DNA of 8,010 nucleotides from Salinisphaeraceae bacterium UBA4764 (GTDB lineage: Bacteria; Pseudomonadota; Gammaproteobacteria; Nevskiales; Salinisphaeraceae), in assembly GCA_002403445.1 (NCBI GenBank), contig DHHU01000051.1, forward strand, positions 7,794 to 15,803, written 5' to 3'. A program made the translations under genes and the position numbers. Below, one piece after another: positions 1 through 6,028 of the stretch. The first letter of the stretch is position 1, and each line of letters begins with the position of its first letter. The notes beneath the pieces are model-generated. The model saw only the letters and a list, made by a program, of their open reading frames with translations. It was not told where the DNA came from and searched no databases.

Positions 1-540
1 CTCAGCCTGCGGCAAATATCACGTTAGCGGCCAGAGTGATATCACAAAGTGAGAACAGGCCGGGATAGAGGCCGATCATACTATCGAGATTCATGGCGGC
101 AATCGGCATCTACTGGTGTATGGCAACCGCTTCGTCCGCAAGTCAGCGCTGGAATACGTGGCTCAGAAAGCCAAATATGAAGAACGTGAATAGCCCATAG
201 AGCTTCCAAAAGTTATTAGCCGACGCGGCGTCCACGGTCAGGGGGAATGCAGGGATCGACGGTAAGCGTCCTCAAAAGGCATCCTCAATCAGCCCCATAT
301 CCACCACAAAATGCTTACCACGGATCACCCCGAGCAAAAAATGTGGTGGAGTGCCGCCAAAAGAATGCGAATAAGCCCGCGCTGCGGCAGGAGCCGATTT
401 TTCCAGCCATCGATTGCAAGTTTTTCGCTGTCATTTCTCAGTTACAACCAAAAGCTGTTCGTTCTGCGGCCACACATCGCGACAACGGATACTTAGTTTC
501 ATCCATGGCGGGGCCATGGCCTTTAATTCTGTAGTGCGCG
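1..540. other. Stretch without a supported gene
   Basis: I see no gene here that I can support. On the plus strand a short open stretch runs from just after a TGA near 52-54 to the TAG at 191-193. Its last residues read VYGNRFVRKSALEYVAQK and then an acidic/basic tail, but no start codon with a ribosome binding site fits it. The opposite strand also shows short open segments broken by stops, including a hydrophobic one ending in FFIFGFLSHVFQR. Both patterns could be remnants of a decayed gene or chance. Near its right end lies an inverted repeat, CCATGGC (503-509) and GCCATGG (513-519), with a 3-base spacer. Confidence 0.4.
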
Positions 541-553
541 GGTGGTGTTGGCC

Positions 554-567
554 TTGATATGGGTCAA
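554..567 (+). promoter_or_regulatory. DNR/FNR-type box upstream of the regulator gene
   Basis: TTGATATGGGTCAA matches the FNR/DNR consensus TTGAT-N4-ATCAA with one change in the right half (GTCAA). The dyad is longer than the core: GCCTTGA on the left mirrors TCAAGGC on the right (551-570). It is centred about 140 bases before the regulator start, which suggests autoregulation. Alternatively it could serve a lost divergent gene. No good -10 hexamer is visible at the distance expected for a box centred at -41.5. Confidence 0.6.
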
Positions 568-699
568 GGCCGAATGCCATGGGGTGTCTGTGGCATGTGC
601 GAGCCGTGGCCCGACTGGGGCGGTCCATCATGGTTTTCGGCTTTCCAGTCGAGCGGGTTTGCGTGGGACAAGGGTATTTTGTCCTGACAAGAGGGTCGG

Positions 700-1392
700 A
701 TGAAAAAGTTCAAAGACCATGTCATGGAGACGCTTCGGTCGCATTATCTGTTCGCGGGGCTCAGTGATGCTGAGTACGCCCGATTGCAGCCAAGCCTGCG
801 CATTTCGGAACTCTCGGCGGCTCAGACGTTGTTCCGACAGCATGATGACGCCGCTTTTTTCTATCTGTTGTATAGCGGCACGGTCAAACTCTATCGACTC
901 TCGGACGAGGGCCAGGAAAAAATCATGCGCCTCATTCAACCGGGGCAAAGTTTTGCTGAGAGCGTTATGTTCATGGACCGCCCCCGGTACCCGGTTCATG
1001 CCGAGGGCGTGCGCCCAAGCGTCGTAGTGGCCATTGAGAGCACTGCGTATCTCGATCTGATGCAGTCTTCGTTCGCGCTCTGCCGCGCGGTGCTGGCCCG
1101 GATGACCGAACGGATTCAGGCTCACTGGGATGAAATCGAAGCACTCACGCTGCAGAACAGCCGCTATCGGGTGATCGCCTACTTGATCAGTCTGGTCCCG
1201 CCGGGCTCGGTCGCCGAGGTTAGCGTAACGCTGCCGGTATCCAAATCACTGATCGCAAGCCAGCTTGCCATCACCCCCGAGACCCTATCACGCATCCTGC
1301 GTCAGCTGGCCGAGGGCGGCCTCATTCGGGTGCAGGGAGCCCGTGTCGAGATTCCCAATGTCGAGGAACTGCAGACCCGGCTCATGAGGTGA
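700..1392 (+). CDS. dnr: DNR-type Crp/Fnr family transcriptional regulator (NO-responsive)
   Basis: A 230-residue cytoplasmic regulator of the Crp/Fnr superfamily, close in length and sequence to Pseudomonas aeruginosa DNR as I remember it. Shared stretches include KLYRLSDEGQEKI (63-75) and FAESVMFMDRPRY (85-97). The sensor beta-barrel covers about residues 15-125, the dimer helix about 128-155 and the winged helix-turn-helix about 178-220. The recognition helix holds E194, S197 and R198, the E-xx-SR pattern that reads TTGAT half-sites. The N-terminus lacks the cysteines that hold the FNR iron-sulfur cluster. The only cysteine is C128, so an O2-sensing cluster is unlikely and NO sensing through heme, as in DNR, is the better guess. 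The start at 700 follows GAGGG at 691-695; the next in-frame ATG (724) has no such site. DNR boxes lie upstream of this gene and of norB. Family assignment is firm; the exact signal is inferred. Confidence 0.88.
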   Translation: MKKFKDHVMETLRSHYLFAGLSDAEYARLQPSLRISELSAAQTLFRQHDDAAFFYLLYSGTVKLYRLSDEGQEKIMRLIQPGQSFAESVMFMDRPRYPVHAEGVRPSVVVAIESTAYLDLMQSSFALCRAVLARMTERIQAHWDEIEALTLQNSRYRVIAYLISLVPPGSVAEVSVTLPVSKSLIASQLAITPETLSRILRQLAEGGLIRVQGARVEIPNVEELQTRLMR

Positions 1393-1605
1393 ACGGGCGT
1401 CCGATGACTCCATCCGACATTGCTAGTGTGCGCGCTTTTTTCAGTGATCCGCACCCCAGAAGTAAGCAACCCATATTGCCGAAAGGCAAACAACTAATTT
1501 TGTGTTGAAACCTTCCTGGAGCAACGGGTCGGATGGTGAGATTTCGGCCAGGCCGGTATGGCACAACGGTCAGCAATTCAAAGTAAAAAAATAGGTGATC
1601 GATCC

Positions 1606-1633
1606 AGAAATGATGTCTGTCGACATTATTTCT
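1606..1633. promoter_or_regulatory. Near-perfect 28-bp dyad next to the norB DNR box
   Basis: The left arm AGAAATGATGTC (1606-1617) mirrors the right arm GACATTATTTCT (1622-1633) with a single mismatch, around a 4-base centre. The inner TGTCGACA (1618-1625) is itself a perfect palindrome. The dyad ends on the first T of the DNR box. It is long and symmetric enough to be an operator for a dimeric regulator acting with or against DNR. It does not clearly match the NsrR or NorR site patterns I know, so the binding protein is unknown. Confidence 0.5.
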
Positions 1634-1647
1634 TGATCTAGATCAAG
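1632..1647 (+). promoter_or_regulatory. Perfect DNR/FNR-type box for norB
   Basis: CTTGATCTAGATCAAG is a perfect 16-bp palindrome containing the full consensus TTGAT-N4-ATCAA. An A+T-rich segment at 1670-1680 (containing TTAAAT at 1673-1678) lies about 35 bases downstream of the box centre, near where a -10 element belongs in a class II FNR/DNR promoter. The start would then fall near 1680-1686. The regulator encoded just upstream has the matching recognition helix, so DNR activation of norB under NO and low oxygen is likely. Confidence 0.85.
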
Positions 1648-1919
1648 GATCGGGGGTGCAGTCTGGCGCAATTTAAATTTCGAATGAGAGAGTAAGCCAC
1701 TTTCCCGATAGCGCGTCCCGACTGGAAACTCGGCAGTCGATCTCGATCGCAACGTCGCTATCCGGCCATCGGTGGTTGGGGCGGGCTCATGTCAACGCGT
1801 GGCGCTGACCTCGGTTGGAGATTTGGCCCAACTCTGCTGCTGGCGTGTTGGCTCCTCTCGATTTCAGACGTCAGTCGGAATCGTTACGGCGCCCCACCAC
1901 AGCCAGCAGGAGATGAAAA

Positions 1920-4256
1920 ATGGCTACGAATGACACCAATTACGCAGCGATTGCGCAGGAAGACACCGACCCGATTACACTCCTGCTGAAGTGGGTGCTG
2001 TTTTTTGTCGGCGTGCTGTCACTGGCAGGTTTGGCATACGGCACGTACGCCACCTACACCCATGCACCGCCGCAACCCACGAAACTGGTCTCGCCTAGCG
2101 GGTCGGTGCTGTTGACCAACCACGACATCGTCGCGGGTAAGGCCGCCTTTCAGCAGGCGGATCTGGGCGACTACGGCAGCATCTACGGGATGGGCACCTA
2201 TTACGGCGAGGATTGGACCGCGAAATATCTGATGCGGCTCGGTCACCTCACTGCAGACGCCATTGCCCAAAAACGGTACGGCAAACCCTACGCCAAACTC
2301 GGGGAAGGCAAGCAGGCATTGGTCCAGACCCGGATGCAGAAAGACCTGCAGGGGCTTGCCCTATGGCATAACGTGCTGACGGTCCCAGCGCCCGTGGCAA
2401 GCGCGATACAGAAACTCCAACACAAGATCTCGAGTTTCATACTCCACAACCATTTCAAGAAGGGCTATACGCGGGCCTACAGTCTCAATGCCCACAAAGC
2501 CCGGGCCGCGGCCGACTTTGTCATCTACTCTTCCATCACGACAGTGGCCCGGCGCCCGAATACCGACAGCTCTTGGACAAACAACTGGCCCTATGAGCCT
2601 TTCGTCGGTAATACGCCGAGCAGCGGCACGTTCATCTGGACCTGGGCGTCATTCATGATCACGTTCGCCCTGTTCGGACTAGTCGTGTTCATCTTCCAAC
2701 ACTGGATCAACCGCGATACCGGAAAACCTCAAGTGTTACTGGACCGGTTCCGTCCGCTGACGCCCGGCCAGCGGGCCGCGGGCTTTTATTTCCTTGTGGT
2801 GGCCGCGGTCTTTCTGGTGCAAATCGCGGCCGGAGCCATGATGGCGCACGGTTATTCCGATCGAGCCAACTTTTACGGCGTCAACACCGATGCACTTCTG
2901 CCCTTCCAGTTTCTTCGCGACGTACATCTGCAGGGGGCGATTGTCTGGATCGGACTGGCCTGGCTCGGATCAGGCCTGTTCATCGCTCCCATCATGGCCG
3001 GGCGCGAGGGGCGCGGTCAGGGGCTGATGAACTATCTGCTGCTGATCGTCACTTTGCTGGTGGTAGCCGGTGCCCTGGTGGGCGATTACATGGGCGTGAT
3101 GGGCTATATCCAGAAGGGTTGGTTTTGGATCGGTAACCATGGGCTCGCCTATATCGAGCTCGGTCGCCTCTGGCAGCTCGGCTTCTTTGTGGGGCTGATG
3201 GCCTGGAGTTTGATGATGGGACGGGCCATCTGGCCCCGCCTGGTGGATTTCAAGGAAGCCGCCAAAGCCTTCTGGACTGCCCGTATCCGTGTCGAGCATC
3301 TCGTTTGGTTGAGTACGCTGAATATCGCGCTGCTCTACTGGTTCGGGATGATCCCACTGACCGGGGTCAATCACTCGTTCACACTAACCGACTTCTGGCG
3401 CTGGTGGGTCGTTCACCTGTGGGTCGAACAGTCTTTCGAGTTCTTCTTCACGATCATGCTGGCCTGGCTGCTCATGTCGATCGGTCTGGTCTCGCGTGCG
3501 CTGACAACACGAACCGCGATTTTCGATCTTATCCTGATCTTTCTGGGGGGCATGCTCGGCGTGGGCCACCACCTGTACTGGGTCGGCGAACCCGGCATGT
3601 GGGTGCCGGTTGGCAGCGTCTTCTCGTTCATCGAGGTCATGCCGATCCTACTGCTGATCATGGAGGCTTCACAGGAATACCGGGCCATCAAGGGAAAGGG
3701 ACAGAATTTCAGTTTCAAACTGACATTCCTGTACATCTTCGGCTCGGCCTTCTGGAACTTTTTGGGCGCGGGGGTTTTTGGAGGCGGCACCATCAATGCT
3801 CCGCTGGTCAATTATTACGAGCACGGCACCTTCTTGACGCTCAACCATGCACATACTGCCCTGTTCGGTGCCTTCGGATTGATGGCGATCGGGCTGATCT
3901 ATTTCTGCTTGCGCTATGCGGCCGGTGACCGGTACGCATGGACAGACAAGATTGGGGTTACGGCCTTCTGGCTCTATAACGGGGGCCTTGTACTATGGAT
4001 CGCATTGAATTTCTTCCCGATCGGGTGGCCGCAGCTACTCGCTGTCTATGAGCATGGCTATGCCTATGCCCGCAGCCTAAAGTTCTATAACACGACGACG
4101 TTATGGCAGTGGCTGCGTTTTCCAGGCGACGTCGTCTTCGCGGCCGGCGTTTTGCTGATGACATTCGACTTTCTCATCAAGATCCCGCCATTCATGCCAG
4201 CATTCGTGGCTCGATGGGTGCCGGCCAGAACCACCGGCGTCCCGAAAGCGGCCTGA
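1920..4256 (+). CDS. norB: Quinol-dependent nitric oxide reductase (qNOR), single subunit
   Basis: This inner-membrane enzyme reduces two NO to N2O using quinol. At 778 residues it has the usual qNOR length. A first membrane helix (about 20-44) and an extracytoplasmic domain (about 45-235, ending in NNWPYEPFVGNTP at 221-233) precede the heme-copper-oxidase-like core. Visible ligands are H336 (low-spin heme b, RDVH), H499, H550 and H551 (FeB, from HLWVE and GVGHH), and H643/H645 (NHAH; heme b3 and heme b). Catalytic-site acids are E503 and E572. H310, D314, F318 and D737 fit the quinol pocket described in Geobacillus qNOR, with D314 replacing Glu. Q504 takes the place usually held by Gly after HLWVE. 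AGGAG at 1908-1912 fixes the start; the ATG at 1913 stops at once. Control by the DNR box at 1633 is likely. Some workers call this gene norZ. Confidence 0.96.
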   Translation: MATNDTNYAAIAQEDTDPITLLLKWVLFFVGVLSLAGLAYGTYATYTHAPPQPTKLVSPSGSVLLTNHDIVAGKAAFQQADLGDYGSIYGMGTYYGEDWTAKYLMRLGHLTADAIAQKRYGKPYAKLGEGKQALVQTRMQKDLQGLALWHNVLTVPAPVASAIQKLQHKISSFILHNHFKKGYTRAYSLNAHKARAAADFVIYSSITTVARRPNTDSSWTNNWPYEPFVGNTPSSGTFIWTWASFMITFALFGLVVFIFQHWINRDTGKPQVLLDRFRPLTPGQRAAGFYFLVVAAVFLVQIAAGAMMAHGYSDRANFYGVNTDALLPFQFLRDVHLQGAIVWIGLAWLGSGLFIAPIMAGREGRGQGLMNYLLLIVTLLVVAGALVGDYMGVMGYIQKGWFWIGNHGLAYIELGRLWQLGFFVGLMAWSLMMGRAIWPRLVDFKEAAKAFWTARIRVEHLVWLSTLNIALLYWFGMIPLTGVNHSFTLTDFWRWWVVHLWVEQSFEFFFTIMLAWLLMSIGLVSRALTTRTAIFDLILIFLGGMLGVGHHLYWVGEPGMWVPVGSVFSFIEVMPILLLIMEASQEYRAIKGKGQNFSFKLTFLYIFGSAFWNFLGAGVFGGGTINAPLVNYYEHGTFLTLNHAHTALFGAFGLMAIGLIYFCLRYAAGDRYAWTDKIGVTAFWLYNGGLVLWIALNFFPIGWPQLLAVYEHGYAYARSLKFYNTTTLWQWLRFPGDVVFAAGVLLMTFDFLIKIPPFMPAFVARWVPARTTGVPKAA

Positions 4257-4275
4257 TGTCGTCGGGACCGGCAAC

Positions 4276-4322
4276 AACACACCACCTGAGTTGCACGCAG
4301 CGCGTGGCCCCGGTGGTGTGTT
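4276..4322 (+). terminator. Capped hairpin after norB, possible terminator
   Basis: AACACACCACC (4276-4286) pairs perfectly with GGTGGTGTGTT (4312-4322), an 11-bp stem. The loop contains its own small hairpin, CACGC-AGC-GCGTG (4294-4306). The bases after the stem (TTCTTAGCTT) are T-rich but not a run. It may end or attenuate norB transcription, or protect the norB mRNA 3' end while the next gene is still read through. Confidence 0.5.
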
Positions 4323-4333
4323 CTTAGCTTATG

Positions 4334-4348
4334 CGAGTCGCGGACTCG
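4334..4348. repeat. Small perfect hairpin between norB and the next gene
   Basis: CGAGTC (4334-4339) and GACTCG (4343-4348) form a 6-bp stem with a GCG loop. It is the second hairpin in the 138 bases between norB and the membrane-protein gene at 4395. No T run follows, so it is not a classic terminator; an RNA processing or stability element is possible. Confidence 0.4.
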
Positions 4349-4394
4349 TTAAGATACACCGTCACGCCGCATCCAAGCCCATTAAAAAACCGAC

Positions 4395-4781
4395 ATGCCG
4401 CACATGGATTTCGTCATCATCGCCGCGATTGCTACGGGTATTGCCTGCGTGGCCGCTTCCGCCGGCCTCTTTCTGGCCTGGTGCGCACTGACGAAACGCA
4501 AGCCATCCGCACTTGCGGCCTGGGGCCACCCCGTTGTGGGCCTGACAGCGTTGACGGTGGTCTATGTCGTGGTGACGGGTTGGCGAGGGCCAACCAACGT
4601 GATGCTGGATTTCGGCGCTCTGTCGCTCACGGCCGCTTTTGCAGGTGGCTGTCTGCTCTACGCATTGCGCGTCAGTCATCTGACCCAGCCCTTTATCGTC
4701 ATATGCATCCATGGCGGATTAGCGATCATGGCCTGCGTTCTGCTGACCATCGGTGTAATGCATGCCGCCAGTATCCTGTGA
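4395..4781 (+). CDS. Four-helix membrane protein of unknown function next to norB
   Basis: This 128-residue protein is almost wholly hydrophobic, with four likely membrane helices at about 5-28, 45-62, 70-91 and 100-124. I do not recognise a named family. Histidines sit at or inside the helices: H45 at the start of helix 2 (GHPVVGL), H95 between helices 3 and 4, H106 inside helix 4 (CIHGGLAI) and H123 at its end. This spacing is reminiscent of small heme-binding membrane proteins, but that is only a suggestion. The gene follows norB on the same strand after 138 bases holding two hairpins, so it may be cotranscribed by read-through. No strong ribosome binding site precedes the ATG at 4395; an in-frame ATG at 4404 is the alternative start. 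Steady hydrophobic periodicity and an uninterrupted frame make it a probable real gene. Confidence 0.65.
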   Translation: MPHMDFVIIAAIATGIACVAASAGLFLAWCALTKRKPSALAAWGHPVVGLTALTVVYVVVTGWRGPTNVMLDFGALSLTAAFAGGCLLYALRVSHLTQPFIVICIHGGLAIMACVLLTIGVMHAASIL

Positions 4782-4993
4782 TCCGTCATGGCCTTGCATA
4801 ACCGATTTCGGGCTGATTCTGATTTTACGCGCCGGTATATCGCTGATTATCTGGGCCGCCGTAGCCAGATCACGCGGTATCAACATTGAACAGGCTGGAT
4901 CATACCTTCTGTTCGGTCAGGCAGCCGGTGGGGCAGCCATTTCATTGCACATCACTAGCCCCAAAAGTGGGCCGTCAAGTTTGTAGCCCAGCT

Positions 4994-5055
4994 TAAATAT
5001 GGTGACTATAGGTGAAACTCAATTGAGTCATAGTGCCCTATTTTGGCCATATTTA
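4994..5055. repeat. Nested palindromic element
   Basis: The outer arms TAAATATGG (4994-5002) and CCATATTTA (5047-5055) are perfect 9-bp complements. Inside them lie ATAGG (5008-5012) with CCTAT (5037-5041), and a perfect 12-bp palindrome ACTCAATTGAGT (5017-5028) at the centre. The three layers are roughly concentric. It may be an operator cluster, a structured RNA or a small mobile-element remnant; I do not recognise it as a known repeat family. Confidence 0.5.
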
Positions 5056-5333
5056 TACCCAACTTGAACGCTAATATAGCGCCACCCGTACCGTCAGTAA
5101 ACAATGCTCCATGAACGACTCGTCAGGATCCTGACCACTGCCATTGCGGCGCTGGTGGTCATACATTTATCCGGTCGGCGTCTTTACGTAGTTAGACACG
5201 GGTTCCAGGCTCGACCCGCTAGAGCACAGTCATTATTGCTGTGCCCTATGCCGGTGGCGATATTTGTTAGCCCGCGACCTTCAATTAAATCGAACTCGCC
5301 AGCCCGAAAAGGCGTACTCTGTATATAGAACTT

Positions 5334-5352
5334 GTACCCGTGTACTGGGTAC
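5334..5352. promoter_or_regulatory. Inverted repeat before the small membrane-protein gene
   Basis: GTACCC (5334-5339) and GGGTAC (5347-5352) are perfect complements around 7 bases. A possible -10 hexamer, TATATA, lies at 5322-5327, which would put the transcription start inside the repeat. AGGAGG of the next gene starts 10 bases after the repeat. The position suits an operator, though I see no good -35 element. Confidence 0.4.
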
Positions 5353-5375
5353 GGTTTTGATAGGAGGATATTGTC

Positions 5376-5594
5376 ATGTGGGCTTATCTTTCAGGCTTAA
5401 TAGGTATGGCGGCCGTGTTCTCGGGTATGGGCGCTATAGCATACGTCAGCGGCCGCCCGGAAATGCTTACGAATCCGGGTGGGATTGCGATATTGATTGG
5501 CGGATGGTTAAGCGTCCCAATCTTTGTCGGGTTGATTTGCTGGGTCGATGCGCTGTTGACCGAAAATTATCGCCGTGGGCGACCACGAAGCTAG
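5376..5594 (+). CDS. Small two-helix membrane protein, unknown function
   Basis: A 72-residue protein with two likely membrane helices (about 3-24 and 35-57) joined by a short loop with RPEMLTNPGG. The C-terminal tail is basic (RRGRPR, 66-71), which by the positive-inside rule points to both ends being cytoplasmic. AGGAGG at 5362-5367, 8 bases ahead of the ATG, is the best ribosome binding site in the window and the main reason to accept the gene. I do not recognise the family. There is no close neighbour on the same strand, so it is probably transcribed alone, perhaps under the inverted repeat at 5334-5352. A longer frame overlapping it (5264-5668) looks like a shadow: it is rich in Arg and Cys and has no membrane pattern or ribosome binding site. 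Confidence 0.65.
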   Translation: MWAYLSGLIGMAAVFSGMGAIAYVSGRPEMLTNPGGIAILIGGWLSVPIFVGLICWVDALLTENYRRGRPRS

Positions 5595-5648
5595 GCGGCA
5601 AGTCGCAAGGCAGCGTTCACTCTGATCTAATGCCCCGGATATCTACAC

Positions 5649-5704
5649 GTAGAACGACGGGCGGATGATCTATTCCCCAAATATATGGGGATTGGACGTT
5701 CTAC
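5649..5704. repeat. Nested hairpin downstream of the small membrane-protein gene
   Basis: The outer arms GTAGAACG (5649-5656) and CGTTCTAC (5697-5704) pair perfectly over 8 bp. Inside, TCCCCA (5674-5679) and TGGGGA (5686-5691) form a 6-bp stem with an AATATA loop. It may mark the 3' end of the 5376-5594 transcript, although no T run follows on the plus strand. Confidence 0.45.
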
Positions 5705-5951
5705 ATGAGTGGACGCGCCATTTTTTGGGTGCCGAGTTCGATTCGGACCGGGGCCATTTGAGCCTTTAATCTGCATTCCATGCTGCAAGCGACTACCCTA
5801 CGTGCCAATCCCTAAAACAGACACCATCGGCTCTCACAGTGCCCAAAAGCACGCCAGACAATGCCATATGACGGCATATGAATTAATACTGCCATCAGAT
5901 TGCCATGACTACAGAGTATTCCATGTAAAGCATGGTTCCAGTCACAATAAA

Positions 5952-6009
5952 CCGAGACGCTAAAAGCCCTTAACTGCTTGACAAATAAGGGCGTCTTAGG
6001 CGTTCTCGG
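5952..6009 (-). terminator. Compound terminator-like structure after tRNA-Met
   Basis: Read on the minus strand, an inner hairpin GCCCTTA (5992-5986) and TAAGGGC (5972-5966) is followed directly by TTTT (5965-5962), a fair intrinsic terminator. An outer stem encloses it: CCGAG plus ACGC (5952-5960) pairs with GCGT plus CTCGG (6000-6009) over 9 bp with one bulged base, and on the minus strand this is followed by TTTATTG. It sits about 20 bases beyond the tRNA 3' end, so it probably ends the tRNA-Met transcript. Confidence 0.65.
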
Positions 6010-6028
6010 GATGTACTTAAACTAAAGG

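Larger units (their letters stand above)
1393..1919. other. Long control region between dnr and norB
   Basis: These 527 bases separate the regulator from the NO reductase gene. They contain the perfect DNR/FNR palindrome at 1632-1647 and a second dyad touching it (1606-1633). No clean intrinsic terminator for dnr is visible; a T run at 1436-1441 lacks a convincing stem. If the box acts at a class II promoter, transcription should start near 1680-1686, leaving a leader of about 235 bases. A short open frame starts at 1789 and overlaps the norB start in another frame. Its first half is hydrophobic, but it lacks a clear ribosome binding site, so I do not call it a gene. Confidence 0.6.
4782..5375. 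other. Stretch with palindromes but no clear gene
   Basis: No gene here meets my standard. One open frame (4762-4986, +) begins inside the end of the preceding gene and reads a hydrophobic segment, LILILRAGISLIIWAAVA, but has no ribosome binding site; it could be a decayed membrane-protein gene. Another frame (5104-5328, +) also lacks a ribosome binding site. The clearest structures are the nested palindrome at 4994-5055, a hairpin CGCTA-ATA-TAGCG at 5069-5081 and the repeat at 5334-5352. Confidence 0.45.
5595..6028. other. Non-coding, dyad-rich stretch beside tRNA-Met
   Basis: I see no credible gene here. An open frame beginning with GTG at 5709 (to 5963) has no ribosome binding site and an unremarkable sequence. 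The stretch contains the nested hairpin at 5649-5704, GTGC/GCAC (5839-5852), ATGCC/GGCAT (5861-5877), CCATG/CATGG (5921-5935) and the compound terminator-like structure at 5952-6009. It lies directly at the 3' side of a tRNA gene, a frequent insertion point for mobile elements, but holds no integrase. Confidence 0.45.

Noticed and set aside
628..1125. 165-codon open frame on the minus strand antisense to the regulator gene
   Set aside because: It overlies a well-supported DNR-type gene, and has no recognisable domain or ribosome binding site.
3305..3928. 207-codon open frame inside norB in another frame
   Set aside because: It lies wholly within the conserved catalytic core of qNOR. Its Arg/Gly/His-rich translation is typical of a frame shadow in GC-rich DNA.
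1920..4256. NO dismutase (Nod) instead of NO reductase
   Set aside because: Nod proteins lack the quinol-pocket residues and alter the FeB ligands. Here H310, F318 and D737, both FeB-site histidines H550/H551, and E503 are present.
5104..5328. 74-codon open frame with one hydrophobic segment
   Set aside because: No ribosome binding site, and the second half looks random. It is mentioned only within the gene-free stretch.
5264..5668. 134-codon open frame overlapping the small membrane-protein gene
   Set aside because: No ribosome binding site and no coherent pattern; the overlapping 72-codon frame has AGGAGG at ideal spacing and two clear membrane helices.
5709..5963. 84-codon open frame beginning with GTG
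   Set aside because: No ribosome binding site, unremarkable composition, and its end runs into the terminator-like structure.
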